Below, piece after piece: positions 27,286 through 36,932 of a stretch of DNA of 64,000 bases. This stretch comes from Acidobacteriota bacterium (GTDB lineage: Bacteria; Acidobacteriota; Thermoanaerobaculia; Multivoradales; Multivoraceae): NCBI GenBank assembly GCA_029263415.1, contig JAJCXN010000044.1:1-64000 (forward strand), given 5' to 3'. Numbering within the stretch: the first letter of the stretch is position 1; each line of letters begins with the position of its first letter. The position numbers and the translations under genes were made by a program. The notes under the pieces are model-generated. The model had not been told where the DNA came from, searched no databases, and was given only the letters and a program-made list of their open reading frames with translations.

Positions 27286-27632
27286 ACGAACACCTCCAGA
27301 GATTTCTTCATCCTTCTACCACCCTGATCTGCTGGAACCTCCAGAGCCTCGGTAGACTAGGGACCCTCAGCGGAGCCCCAAGAACGCTTGAGGCTATCTC
27401 CGCCACAATCGCAAGCCTTCACTTACAGGGACACTCTGAGCTCGAGAGCCGACCGAAGCTGCAACTGCCGCCGACAGGCCTCCTTCAGCGCCAACACTTT
27501 CGGCCGCTCGTTTGAGCGTTAGCCAGTGTACGAGATTGTCCAACGACCCCGCCTAGCCACCGCTAGACCCCCCGAACTTTCAGGCGTCCCCCTAATCCAA
27601 AGGGTGAGTGCCACAAGGACTGCCAAAGCCCA
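27286..27632. other. Divergent region between O-antigen-ligase-like gene and amaB
   Basis: About 350 bp between divergent starts; promoters for both should lie here. The GGAGG of the leftward gene is at 27292-27296. I see no repeat, tRNA or small gene that I would defend. Confidence 0.4.
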
Positions 27633-29168
27633 ATGACCATAGATCGCTCGAAATTCGCCGCAGACATCCTCTCTTCTCTGGGTATCGACTCCGTCAATCC
27701 CGGTGCATTCGACGGCACCTGGATCGACACCCAAGGTGAGACACTTACATCCAAAGACCCCTCGACCGGCGAGGTTCTCGCCTCGGTTCGACTCGCGTCA
27801 GCCTCTGACTACGAACAGGTCGCCACATCCACGGTCAAGGCCTTCAAAGAATGGCGCACCTGGACGGCGCCAGCCCGCGGGGAAGTGGTGCGTTGCATCA
27901 GCGATGCACTGCGAGAACATAAAGAGGCCTTGGGCCACCTGGTTTCGCTCGAAGTCGGCAAGGTCACCAGCGAAGGCCTGGGCGAAGTGCAGGAGATGAT
28001 CGACATGGGAGACCTTGCGGTCGGCATGTCGCGCCAGCTCTACGGAAAGACAATGCACTCGGAGCGGCCGCAGCACCGTATGTACGAGCAATGGCATCCG
28101 CTGGGACCTGTGGGCATCATCACCGCTTTCAACTTTCCGGTCGCGGTCTGGGCCTGGAACGCGTTCGTTGCCGCTATCTCCGGCGATTCGATGATCTGGA
28201 AGCCGTCGCCCAAATCTCCGCTAACGGCGCTCGCGGTCACCAAGATCGCCCAACGAGTGCTCAAAGAGAACAACGCTCCGAACATCTTCAACATGATCAT
28301 TGGCACCGACGCTGAGGTCGGCGAAACCCTGATCCACGATCGTCGCTTCCCGCTGATCTCGGCGACCGGTTCGGTGCGTATGGGCCGGCACGTCGGCACA
28401 GTGGTCGCCGAACGCCTGGGCCGTTCGCTGCTGGAGTTGGGCGGCAACAACGGTGTGGTGGTTCTCGACGACGCGGATCCCGATCTAGCGCTACGAGCGA
28501 TCGCTTTCGCAGCCGCTGGGACCAGCGGCCAGCGTTGCACCACAAATCGGCGACTTTTCTTGCAGAAGGGAATCGCCGCACAGCTCAAAGAACGGCTCAA
28601 GGGCGCCTTCGCCTCGATGACCGTGGGCGACCCCTTGGACGAAGGAACACTGGTGGGCCCGCTGATCGATCAAGATGCCAGCGACGGCATGATGCGTGCG
28701 CTCGAAGCCGCTCGTGAGCAGGGCGCTACGGTGCTGTGCGGCGGCAGCACAGTCGACCGCGATGGATTCTTCGTCGAACCGACCTTGGTCGAAGCGCACT
28801 GGACAATGCCGATTACCATCGACGAAACCTTCGCTCCAATCCTCTACGCCTTCGAGTTCGAAGATCTCAATGAAGCAATCGAAGCGCACAACTCAGTGCC
28901 GCAGGGGCTTTCTTCGGCGATCTTCACTTCTAACTTGCAGGCTGCCGAGCGGTTCTTGTCAGCGACCGGATCTGATTGCGGCATTGCCAACGTCAACATC
29001 GGCACCTCTGGTGCTGAGATTGGTGGCGCGTTCGGAGGCGAGAAGGAAACCGGGGGCGGTCGTGAGGCGGGTTCGGACTCCTGGAAGGCCTATATGCGCC
29101 GCCAGACCTGCACCATCAACTACGGTGAAGATCTGCCGCTAGCTCAGGGCGTCAAGTTCGATGTCTAG
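27633..29168 (+). CDS. amaB: L-aminoadipate-semialdehyde dehydrogenase (ALDH7 family)
   Basis: NAD-dependent oxidation of aminoadipate semialdehyde to L-2-aminoadipate, the step after lysine 6-transamination. The ALDH7 signature is strong over 511 aa: GPVGIITAFNFPVAVWAWN, SMIWKPSPKSPLTA, SATGSVRMGRHVG, catalytic Glu in LLELGGNNGVVVLDDADPD, catalytic Cys in AAGTSGQRCTTNRRL, and IGGAFGGEKETGGGREAGSD near the C-terminus. The GGNN and GQRCTT forms distinguish AmaB/ALDH7A1 from other aldehyde dehydrogenases. It is separated from lat by one opposite-strand gene. Confidence 0.94.
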   Translation: MTIDRSKFAADILSSLGIDSVNPGAFDGTWIDTQGETLTSKDPSTGEVLASVRLASASDYEQVATSTVKAFKEWRTWTAPARGEVVRCISDALREHKEALGHLVSLEVGKVTSEGLGEVQEMIDMGDLAVGMSRQLYGKTMHSERPQHRMYEQWHPLGPVGIITAFNFPVAVWAWNAFVAAISGDSMIWKPSPKSPLTALAVTKIAQRVLKENNAPNIFNMIIGTDAEVGETLIHDRRFPLISATGSVRMGRHVGTVVAERLGRSLLELGGNNGVVVLDDADPDLALRAIAFAAAGTSGQRCTTNRRLFLQKGIAAQLKERLKGAFASMTVGDPLDEGTLVGPLIDQDASDGMMRALEAAREQGATVLCGGSTVDRDGFFVEPTLVEAHWTMPITIDETFAPILYAFEFEDLNEAIEAHNSVPQGLSSAIFTSNLQAAERFLSATGSDCGIANVNIGTSGAEIGGAFGGEKETGGGREAGSDSWKAYMRRQTCTINYGEDLPLAQGVKFDV

Positions 29169-29183
29169 GAGTTCGCAGCTGCT

Positions 29184-29870
29184 TTAGACGCGTCGAACGA
29201 ACCGCACCGACGAGGTAAAGAATCGCTCGACCGTCTCAGCTTCTAATCCGCGCTCAGCCGCTAGCTCGCGGCTGAGCGCAAGCAGTGACCCCAGACCGAA
29301 GCGCAGACAACTCTTGAGCGCAAACTCCGCCGAACCGAGATCGGCGTTCGGACGGTGCGCCCAGACATAGGCAACGGGCTCCTCTGCGAAGTCCGCCTGC
29401 CAACTCGCTGCCAGGTCCTGGGTCTGGGTCGGGGTCTGGGCGGCGAGGCCATCACTGTGGAAGCCCGCCACCAGGCGAACATCGCGGGCGCCGACGCCAG
29501 ACGCGCCCGAGCTGCCCGCGCCATAACGATGGTCGATCAACCGGTCAGCGAGCGCGCGGACCCCGGGGCAAGCCTCGTCGTCGACGGCCGAATCGCGCGG
29601 CAGAGCGGCGCTGTCGCACTCCAGCGTGGCCGCACCGCCACCCGCGACCAGCACCACTCCTAGGTCTGGCACAGTCACCAATCGGTGTTGATCGACCTCC
29701 GTTGCTGAGACTAGACCGAGGTCCAGAGCTCCTTCATCCAACAAGGGCACAACCCTGGCATGAGGCAGCAGTGAGGTCGCGAAGACCTCGGAGTGCTCTC
29801 CCTTGAGAATCGCCCAGGTCAACGGTCGAGCGATGGCGATGTCTGCGAAGCCCAGTCTGACCTTCGCCAC
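29184..29870 (-). CDS. MqnA/MqnD-like periplasmic-binding-fold protein
   Basis: A 228 aa protein resembling the MqnA/MqnD (VitK2_biosynth) family of the futalosine menaquinone route. Supporting residues are the N-terminal KVRLGFADIAIARPLTWAIL, PLLDEGALDLGLVSATEVDQ near 45-60, and EEPVAYVWAHRPNADLG near 165. MqnA is a chorismate dehydratase, MqnD a 1,4-dihydroxy-6-naphthoate synthase; the sequence is too divergent for me to choose, and no other mqn gene is in view. The middle has a Gly/Ala-rich insert. The GTG start overlaps the rho stop codon (TAGTG), so it is coupled to rho. Confidence 0.5.
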   Translation of the reverse strand: MAKVRLGFADIAIARPLTWAILKGEHSEVFATSLLPHARVVPLLDEGALDLGLVSATEVDQHRLVTVPDLGVVLVAGGGAATLECDSAALPRDSAVDDEACPGVRALADRLIDHRYGAGSSGASGVGARDVRLVAGFHSDGLAAQTPTQTQDLAASWQADFAEEPVAYVWAHRPNADLGSAEFALKSCLRFGLGSLLALSRELAAERGLEAETVERFFTSSVRFVRRV

Positions 29871-31186
29871 TACTTCTTCTTGGTCATCGCGTTGAGGAAG
29901 TCAGCATTCGACCGCACCTTGCCTAACCGATCAAGCAGAAGCTCCATGCTCTCCACCGGTGAGAGCGGGTTCAGCACCTTGCGGAGAACCCAGATCTTAC
30001 GCAGATCTTCAGGCGGCATGAGCAACTCTTCCTTGCGGGTCCCCGACTTCTGAATGTCGATCGCGGGGAATACGCGCTTTTCGACTAGCTTCCGATCCAA
30101 GTGGATCTCGCTGTTACCGGTCCCCTTGAACTCCTCGAAGATCACGTCATCCATGCGGCTGCCGGTTTCGACGAGCGCGGTGGCAATGATCGTGAGCGAA
30201 CCGCCCTCTTCGATGTTGCGAGCAGCACCAAAAAAGCGCTTGGGCCGGTGCAAAGCGTTGGCGTCGATACCGCCGGAAAGAACTTTGCCTGAGGGGGGCT
30301 GAACCGTGTTGTAGGCCCGAGCCAACCGGGTGATCGAGTCGAGCAGAATGACAACATCTTTCTTGTGCTCGACTAATCGCTTGGCCTTCTCGATCACCAT
30401 CTCGGCCACTTGGACGTGACGGGTGGCGGGCTCATCGAAGGTCGACGAGATCACCTCTCCGTCGACAGAGCGCTCCATATCGGTGACCTCTTCAGGCCGC
30501 TCGTCAATGAGCAGAACGATCAACACTACATCTGGGTGGTTACTGGCGATCGAGGTAGCGATCGACTGCAGCAACATGGTCTTGCCGGTCCGGGGCGGCG
30601 CGACAATCAGAGCGCGTTGCCCTAAGCCCATGGGCGTGACCAGATCCATGATGCGCGAGGAGGTGTCCCCCTCCACTTCCAGCTCAAGCCGTTGTTCGGG
30701 ATAGAGCGGAGTCAGATTGTCGAAGAAGACTTTGTCGCGAAAGACGTCGGGATGTTCGAAGTTTACTGCCTCAACCTTGATCAGCGCAAAGTAGCGCTCG
30801 CCTTCTTTGGGTTGGCGAACCTGGCCCGACACAGTGTCCCCCGTGCGCAGGTCGAACCGGCGAATCTGGCTCGGGCTGACATAAATATCGTCTGGGCCAG
30901 GCAGGTAGTTGTACTCCGGCGCTCGTAGGAAACCGAAACCATCGGGCAGGCATTCGAGCACGCCCTCGGCAAAGATCAGACCGCTCTGCTCGGTCTGCGC
31001 CTGGAGGATCTTGAAGATCAACTCTTGCTTGCGCATTGACGAGGCGCCTCCGATCTCGAGATCCTTGGCGATCGTTCCCAGCTCGGTGATCTCGAGATCC
31101 TTGAGGCTGCTAATGTCGCGACCCTGGGTCGCACCTTCTCCGGCGTCAGTCACCGGCTTCTTGGCTTTTGTCTTCTTGGCGGACAT
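29870..31186 (-). CDS. rho: Transcription termination factor Rho
   Basis: Hexameric RNA-dependent ATPase that ends transcription. The N-terminal helix bundle and cold-shock-like RNA-binding domain ([39 protein letters not shown]) precede the RecA-like motor with Walker [16 protein letters not shown], Walker [17 protein letters not shown], the Q-loop region [22 protein letters not shown] and the R-loop around [11 protein letters not shown]. At 438 aa it is normal, with about 20 extra Lys/Ala-rich residues at the start. It precedes the MqnA-like gene with overlapping stop and start. Confidence 0.98.
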   Translation of the reverse strand: MSAKKTKAKKPVTDAGEGATQGRDISSLKDLEITELGTIAKDLEIGGASSMRKQELIFKILQAQTEQSGLIFAEGVLECLPDGFGFLRAPEYNYLPGPDDIYVSPSQIRRFDLRTGDTVSGQVRQPKEGERYFALIKVEAVNFEHPDVFRDKVFFDNLTPLYPEQRLELEVEGDTSSRIMDLVTPMGLGQRALIVAPPRTGKTMLLQSIATSIASNHPDVVLIVLLIDERPEEVTDMERSVDGEVISSTFDEPATRHVQVAEMVIEKAKRLVEHKKDVVILLDSITRLARAYNTVQPPSGKVLSGGIDANALHRPKRFFGAARNIEEGGSLTIIATALVETGSRMDDVIFEEFKGTGNSEIHLDRKLVEKRVFPAIDIQKSGTRKEELLMPPEDLRKIWVLRKVLNPLSPVESMELLLDRLGKVRSNADFLNAMTKKK

Positions 31187-31491
31187 GGGGACAAGTCCTT
31201 TCGGGCTGAGGCCGTCAAGTCCCAGAACGGGCCCAGGCTCTCAGTTGGGTGGGTCATTACGAACGCTAGGCGAGGGGCGGGGGAACGAGGCGGGAACGAA
31301 TCGGGGAACCCACTAGAGAGGGGCCCTGATGCGACAGGCTTGAAGAGGATTCAAGCTCATCTACTAGCCAGGTCTTAGACTCGAATTGGGCTTTCTCTAC
31401 GGATCGAGCATCGGAGGGGTGCTACCGGTGTACGGAGCTACTCCGCTGGGCGTTTTGCCCCAAGAGCAAAAACCGATCCCTAATGCAGGCG
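31187..31491 (-). other. rho leader region between engB and rho
   Basis: About 305 bp upstream of rho. It contains a 7-bp perfect inverted repeat with a 5 nt loop (GCTTGAA...TTCAAGC, 31338-31356) lacking a T-run, which could be a weak terminator for engB or part of a rho leader; Rho often autoregulates through its leader. Nothing else is recognisable. Confidence 0.4.
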
Positions 31492-32070
31492 CTAGCCCAG
31501 TGCCAGCTCCGCCCAAAGCTTGTCGATCCCCTCACCGGTTTCAGCTGAAACCGGCAGGATGTCGTCGACCTGCTCAAGATCAAGCCGCTCGGCAATCTTC
31601 TTCAGCGACCGGCTACGCTTCGATCGCGGCAATCGATCGATCTTCGTGGCCACGACCAGTTGCGCAACTCCAAGGCTTCGGAAGTACTCGAAGGCCTGAC
31701 CGTCCAGCGGGGATCCTTCGATCTTAGCATCCACTAGCAATACTAGCCTCAGGTCTTCTGCTGACTCCCGCAGGTAGTTCTCTATCAGTACGCCCCAGCT
31801 CTGCCGATCGGTCTTGGACGCCTTCGCGTAGCCGTAGCCAGGCAAGTCGACGAAATAGAACCGTTTGTTAACAAGGAAGTAATTCACCATGCGGGTGCGG
31901 CCGGGCTTCGAACTGGTTCGGGCCAGTTTCTTCCTTTGCAACAATCGATTCAGCAGGCTCGACTTGCCAACGTTCGATCGTCCAGCAAAAGCAACTTGGG
32001 GAAGACCATCCCGAACGAATTGCTTCGCCGAGGCGGCCGACAGGACAAATTCGACGTCTTTGATCTTCAA
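31492..32070 (-). CDS. engB: Ribosome biogenesis GTPase YsxC/EngB
   Basis: Circularly ordinary TRAFAC GTPase needed for 50S maturation. G1 GRSNVGKSSLLNRLL, G2 in PGRTRMVNYF, G3 VDLPGYGYAKAS, G4 ATKIDRLPRS and the G5 region LPVSAETGEGID are all present in 192 aa. The frame starts with TTG at 32070 (reading MKIKDVEFVLSAAS), which matches the usual N-terminus; no better codon is near. It lies downstream of lon on the same strand after a 215 bp gap. Confidence 0.95.
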   Translation of the reverse strand: MKIKDVEFVLSAASAKQFVRDGLPQVAFAGRSNVGKSSLLNRLLQRKKLARTSSKPGRTRMVNYFLVNKRFYFVDLPGYGYAKASKTDRQSWGVLIENYLRESAEDLRLVLLVDAKIEGSPLDGQAFEYFRSLGVAQLVVATKIDRLPRSKRSRSLKKIAERLDLEQVDDILPVSAETGEGIDKLWAELALG

Positions 32071-32285
32071 GGGATTGTGACCAGGCTCAAATGGATCTTC
32101 GGAGGGAAGTTATGTAGCGGGCTCTCAGACGAGCGACACTCGCACCGGCCGTGCACCATCGCACGATACGAGCATCACGCCTAAGAGCCTCTAAGTCGAC
32201 GCTCAGACCGCGAGCACACTGCACTTCTATTTGCACCTCGAGGAGCGAAGAGCCTAGACAACTGGCTGCGCTTGCGAAGATGAAG

Positions 32286-34712
32286 TCAGTGCGCGGCGGC
32301 TCCGGCCTCGACCGATTGATCAGGCACCTTGCCGTCAAGAATGGTTGGCGCTGAGTCCAGAGCAATCGCCAAAACTTCGTCCATCGTCTTCACCAGATGG
32401 ACCTCCATCACGTCTCGGATCTCTTCGGGAATCTCGTCCAGATCCTTCTCGCACTCGCTGGGCATGATCACTTCCAGAATGCCCGCTCGATAAGCAGCGA
32501 GTGTTTTGTCTTTGATCCCGCCAACTGGCAGAACCTTGCCCCGCAGCGTGATCTCACCCGTCATAGCAAGGTTCTTGCGCACCGCTCTTGAGCTGAGTGC
32601 CGAGATGAGAGCCGTGGCCATAGTGATACCAGCAGACGGACCATCCTTGGGAATCGCTCCCTCGGGAACATGGATGTGAATGTCGGTGTCGGTATTGAAG
32701 TCTGGATCGATCTGCAGCATGTCTGCGCGAGAGCGCAAGTAGGACAGGGCGGCCTTGGCCGACTCTTGCATCACATCGCCCAACTTGCCGGTCAAGGTCA
32801 ACTTGCCCTTGCCCTTCATCAGTCCGACCTCGATCTCGAGCAGCTCTCCGCCCACTTCAGTCCATGCCAAGCCCGTGGCCACACCCACTTCCGATGCGTC
32901 GCTCTTCGGACGCTGGAGATGCTTCTCTTTGCCCAACAGCTCGCCCACCTTGTCAGCGTCGACCTCGACCGAGAGACTCTCGTCTCCCTCAACCACCTTG
33001 CGTGCAAGCTTGCGGCAGACCGCGCCGATCTCGCGCTCCAGATTACGGACACCGGCTTCGCGGGTATAGGAGTCGATGATCTTCTTAAGGCCGCTCTCGG
33101 TGAAACTGACCTTCTTACCATTGAGACCGTGGCTGTCCACTTGGCGCTCAACCAGGTGGTTCTGGGCGATGATCAACTTCTCGTTCGGCGTGTAGCCTGA
33201 CAACTGCAGCACTTCCATGCGATCTCTAAGCGCGGACGGCAGAGAATGGATGGAGTTCGCGGTGGCAATGAAGAAAACCTTGGACAGGTCGTACTCGACG
33301 TCCATGTAGTGATCGACAAAGGTGTTGTTCTGCTCGGGATCCAGCACCTCCATCAACGCTGCGGACGGATCCCCGCGGAAGTCCATCGACATCTTCTCGA
33401 TCTCATCCAGCAAGAACACCGGGTTGATCGTTCCTGCCTTCTTCATCATCTGAATAACCTGGCCGGGGAATGCCCCGATGTAGGTCCTACGATGGCCGCG
33501 GATCTCCGCTTCGTCGCGCACACCACCAAGCGACAGGCGCACGAACTTCCGACCGGTCGCTGCAGCGATCGACTTGGCGAGAGTGGACTTGCCGACTCCA
33601 GGAGGCCCCACCAGGCACAGGATGGAGTTCTGCGTCTTGCCGGTTAGTTGGCGGACTGCCAAGAACTCGAGGATTCGCTCCTTGACTCGCTCGAGCCCGT
33701 GATGTCCCTCGTCCAGAGTGGCGGAGGCCTTCTTGAGGTCCTTCAGCTCGCGGCTTTTCTTCTTCCAAGGCACGCTAGTCAACCACTCCAAATAGTTGCG
33801 CGACACAGTGGCCTCGGCTGACACCGGGGGCATGGCTTCGAGCCGGCTGAGCTCTTGTTCAGCCCGTTCTTGCGCCTCCTTGGGCAGACCGAGCTTCTCA
33901 AGCTTCTCTCGGAGCTCAGCGACCTCATCCGCACGATCGTCCTTGCGACCGAGTTCTTGATGGATCGCCTTGATCTTCTCGTTGAGGTAATACTCCTTCT
34001 GCGCCTTCTCCATCTGCTTCTTGACTTGCACATTGATGCGCTTGTCGATGTTGATTTTCTCAACCTCGACATCCAGCAGATCATGGAGCGCCTGGAGCCG
34101 CTCATACGGATTGAACTTCTCAAGCAGGCTCTGCTTGGCCGTGGTGGCAACCATGAGGTGACCCGCCAACGTGTCGGCAAAACGGTCCGCATCGTCGAGC
34201 TTGAGGCCAGCGATCAGGTTCTCGAAGGCCAGATGGTGTGACATCTTGGCGTACTGCTCAAACAAGTTGAGCAGCTTGCTCATGTACATCTGCACCTGGT
34301 CATCGGCCGGAAAATCGATGGTGTAGGCCTCGATCTCGGCGGTGTACGCGCCAGTCTCTTCAGTGCCATCCAGCTCACTCTCGAGCGAGAGTAGCTTCGC
34401 TCGGCGCACACCCTCGACCATCACCTTGACGTTGCCGTTGGGAAGCTTGATGTTCTGCACGACTCGGGCGATGACGCCGATCTCCGAGACGTCCTCAAGA
34501 CCTGGATCGTCAACTTTTGGATCGCGCTGTGCAACCAAGAAGATCTGTTTCTGGTCGGTGGCAAGCGTCAGTTCGAGCGCGCGCACAGATCCGGAGCGCC
34601 CGACGATGAACGGAGCCATCATGTGCGGGAACACCACCATGTCGCGCAGCGGCACGAATGGTAGTTGCACGACTTCTTTGCTGACGAAACTAGAGGGCAA
34701 TCGTTCGGCCAC
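32286..34712 (-). CDS. lon: ATP-dependent protease Lon
   Basis: AAA+ serine protease of 808 aa degrading damaged and regulatory proteins. The N-terminal LAN domain begins [15 protein letters not shown]; a coiled linker with [15 protein letters not shown] follows. The ATPase has Walker [15 protein letters not shown] near 365, Walker [10 protein letters not shown] and sensor residues. The protease domain contains [15 protein letters not shown] with catalytic Ser about 690 and [14 protein letters not shown] with Lys about 733. The start codon is directly adjacent to the clpX stop (34713), so the two are likely cotranslated. Confidence 0.98.
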   Translation of the reverse strand: MAERLPSSFVSKEVVQLPFVPLRDMVVFPHMMAPFIVGRSGSVRALELTLATDQKQIFLVAQRDPKVDDPGLEDVSEIGVIARVVQNIKLPNGNVKVMVEGVRRAKLLSLESELDGTEETGAYTAEIEAYTIDFPADDQVQMYMSKLLNLFEQYAKMSHHLAFENLIAGLKLDDADRFADTLAGHLMVATTAKQSLLEKFNPYERLQALHDLLDVEVEKINIDKRINVQVKKQMEKAQKEYYLNEKIKAIHQELGRKDDRADEVAELREKLEKLGLPKEAQERAEQELSRLEAMPPVSAEATVSRNYLEWLTSVPWKKKSRELKDLKKASATLDEGHHGLERVKERILEFLAVRQLTGKTQNSILCLVGPPGVGKSTLAKSIAAATGRKFVRLSLGGVRDEAEIRGHRRTYIGAFPGQVIQMMKKAGTINPVFLLDEIEKMSMDFRGDPSAALMEVLDPEQNNTFVDHYMDVEYDLSKVFFIATANSIHSLPSALRDRMEVLQLSGYTPNEKLIIAQNHLVERQVDSHGLNGKKVSFTESGLKKIIDSYTREAGVRNLEREIGAVCRKLARKVVEGDESLSVEVDADKVGELLGKEKHLQRPKSDASEVGVATGLAWTEVGGELLEIEVGLMKGKGKLTLTGKLGDVMQESAKAALSYLRSRADMLQIDPDFNTDTDIHIHVPEGAIPKDGPSAGITMATALISALSSRAVRKNLAMTGEITLRGKVLPVGGIKDKTLAAYRAGILEVIMPSECEKDLDEIPEEIRDVMEVHLVKTMDEVLAIALDSAPTILDGKVPDQSVEAGAAAH

Positions 34713-35951
34713 TTATCCCGCTTTCTTGAATCGGGCCAACGGTTCCGTTCGTCGCAAGACAACGTCTTCGTCAATGACCAGTTCTTTGACCTCCGATTCG
34801 GAGGGCACGTTGTACATCAAATCCAGCATTAGCTCTTCGAGAATAATCCGCAGACCGCGAGCTCCAACCTTGCGCTGCACCGACTCGCGCGCAATCAGTT
34901 GCAGTGCGCCTTCGGTGAACTCCAGCTTCACATCTTCCAGGTCGAACATGGTCTCGAACTGCCGCACGAGGCTGTTCTTGGGCTCCACCAGGATCCGCAC
35001 CAAAGAGGCCTCGTCCAGTTGGCCCAGGGTAGCCAGTACCGGCAGTCGTCCCACGAACTCAGGAATCAAGCCGTACTTGATCAGATCTTCAGGCACGGCT
35101 TGCTGCAGCAGTGCGTCTCCGGACCGCTCCTCGGTGCTCTTAATCTGCGCGGCGAAGCCCATCGACTTCTCGTTGAGCCGTTGCTCGATCTGTTTTTCGA
35201 GACCGACGAACGCTCCACCACAGATGAACAGAATGTTAGTGGTGTCGATCTGCAAGAACTCTTGATGAGGATGCTTGCGCCCACCCTGCGGCGGCACATT
35301 GCACTGGGTCCCTTCGAGAATCTTAAGCAGCGCCTGTTGCACACCCTCGCCCGAAACATCGCGAGTGATCGACGGGTTGTCGCCCTTGCGGCAGATCTTG
35401 TCGACCTCATCGATGTAGACGATGCCGCGCTGGGTCTTCTCTTTGTCGTTCCCTGACGCCTGATATAGCTTGAGGATGATGTTCTCGACATCCTCGCCAA
35501 CGTAGCCAGCCTCGGTAAGCGTGGTGGCATCGGCGATGGTGAACGGGACTGAGAGCACGCGAGCCAACGTCTGCGCGAGCAGAGTCTTGCCGGTGCCGGT
35601 CGGCCCGATCAGCATGATGTTGGACTTCTGAAGCTCAACGTCCGTGCGCGCACGCTCTGAGTAGTCGATGCGCTTGTAGTGGTTGTAGACCGCTACCGAC
35701 AGCTTCTTCTTTGCGTCCTCTTGGCCGATCACGTAGTCATCAAGAAGTGCCTTGATCTCCCGAGGCTTCGGAAGGCTGGTTTCCTGCTGCTGCTCGAGCA
35801 TGCGATCTTCAGCGATGATGTCGAGACAAATGTCGACACACTCATCGCAGATGAACACCGTGGGCCCGGCGATCAACTTCTTGACCTCGCGCTGGGACTT
35901 GTTGCAGAAGGAACAGCGCAGTGTTTCGTCGCTGTTTTCTTTCTTCGCCAT
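34713..35951 (-). CDS. clpX: ClpX, ATP-binding subunit of the ClpXP protease
   Basis: Unfoldase that feeds tagged proteins to ClpP. The N-terminal zinc-binding domain has [11 protein letters not shown]...[10 protein letters not shown] (four Cys). The AAA+ module shows [27 protein letters not shown], the [19 protein letters not shown] region, the ClpP-docking loop in the family position (a [12 protein letters not shown] neighbourhood) and [11 protein letters not shown] in sensor 2. 412 aa is standard. It follows clpP by 209 bp, a gap that contains a long palindrome close to the clpX start (35973-36006). Confidence 0.98.
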   Translation of the reverse strand: MAKKENSDETLRCSFCNKSQREVKKLIAGPTVFICDECVDICLDIIAEDRMLEQQQETSLPKPREIKALLDDYVIGQEDAKKKLSVAVYNHYKRIDYSERARTDVELQKSNIMLIGPTGTGKTLLAQTLARVLSVPFTIADATTLTEAGYVGEDVENIILKLYQASGNDKEKTQRGIVYIDEVDKICRKGDNPSITRDVSGEGVQQALLKILEGTQCNVPPQGGRKHPHQEFLQIDTTNILFICGGAFVGLEKQIEQRLNEKSMGFAAQIKSTEERSGDALLQQAVPEDLIKYGLIPEFVGRLPVLATLGQLDEASLVRILVEPKNSLVRQFETMFDLEDVKLEFTEGALQLIARESVQRKVGARGLRIILEELMLDLMYNVPSESEVKELVIDEDVVLRRTEPLARFKKAG

Positions 35952-35972
35952 TCTGTGCCTCTTAACTTTGAA

Positions 35973-36006
35973 ACCGGTCGCTATTGCGCCAATTGCGCTG
36001 ACCGGT
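35973..36006. promoter_or_regulatory. Inverted repeat upstream of clpX
   Basis: ACCGGTC (35973-35979) and GACCGGT (36000-36006) form a perfect 7+7 inverted repeat, with an inner GCGC-CAATT-GCGC repeat inside the interval. The outer arm lies 21 bp from the clpX ATG. This could be an operator, or an RNA stem in the clpX leader; there is no T-run to make it a terminator. Confidence 0.45.
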
Positions 36007-36160
36007 GGAACCGCAAACCGATGATAAGGACCGGGCTTCTAGGAATCAACCGACGCCGAAGGCAATCGCTATGCCTTCAGAGCGCAGCTGCACCCTCAAC
36101 AACATCTACGGTCGCCACCTAGATTCCTGATTCGCACTGTGGGAAAAGCACCGACTTCGC

Positions 36161-36757
36161 CTACTCAGGCGCCTCGGGGCGACGAGCCATGACCTTGTCT
36201 ACCAGTCCGTATTCAACAGCCGCCTCGGCGGGCAAAATCTTGTCGCGCTCGGTGTCGAGGTTGATTTCCTCTTTGCTCTTGCCGGTATGAAAGGCGAGGA
36301 TCTCATCGATACGATCGCGCATGCGTGTGAGGTCTTGTGCCTGAATGTTGACATCGGACTGTTGGCCACCAAGCCCTTGGACCCATGGCTGGTGAATCAG
36401 CACTCGTGCGTTGGGCAGACAGAAGCGCTTGCCAGCGGTACCACCCGCCAGGAGCACAGCACCGAACGAGGCAGCCTGGCCAACACACAAAGTGGTCACA
36501 TCAGGCTTGACGTGCTGCATGGTGTCGTAGATCGCGAAACCAGCGGTGACCGATCCCCCTGGTGAATTGATGTAGAGCGAAATGTCCTTCTCTGGATTCT
36601 CGGACTCTAAGAACAGCATCTGCGCAATGATCAGATTGGCCACCTCATCGTCGATCGCACGCCCCAAGAAGATGATGTTGTCCTTGAGCAATCGAGAGTA
36701 GATGTCGTAGGCACGTTCGCCGCGGCTCGTCTGCTCGACGACCATCGGGACCAACAT
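36161..36757 (-). CDS. clpP: ClpP, proteolytic subunit
   Basis: Tetradecameric serine protease partner of ClpX. Landmarks: [18 protein letters not shown] at the N-terminus, [35 protein letters not shown], catalytic Ser in [16 protein letters not shown], catalytic His in RVLIHQPW, and Asp in the LDTERDK segment. From the ATG at 36757 it is 198 aa, the normal size, with the Shine-Dalgarno sequence AGGAG just upstream. The frame is open to 36844, but that extension is not conserved. The usual GQAASMGA reads GQAASFGA here. Confidence 0.97.
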   Translation of the reverse strand: MLVPMVVEQTSRGERAYDIYSRLLKDNIIFLGRAIDDEVANLIIAQMLFLESENPEKDISLYINSPGGSVTAGFAIYDTMQHVKPDVTTLCVGQAASFGAVLLAGGTAGKRFCLPNARVLIHQPWVQGLGGQQSDVNIQAQDLTRMRDRIDEILAFHTGKSKEEINLDTERDKILPAEAAVEYGLVDKVMARRPEAPE

Positions 36758-36932
36758 AGGAGTCTCCTGACAAAGTGAGGGTGCGAGCAACGAGCTCACG
36801 GCATCGGCGCTAGACCGAACTACGTTCTTGACGAACCAAGCCATGCGACCTGTTTCTGAGGCCCGAAGGGCCTTCCGGCGAGGGCGATCTTATCGCGCGT
36901 TACTCAGCAGCGTTACTGCTCCGGTTCGAGGC

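Noticed and set aside
31338-31356. Intrinsic terminator of engB
   Set aside because: A neat 7-bp hairpin but without a T-run and with an AT-rich stem; kept only as a note in the rho leader entry.
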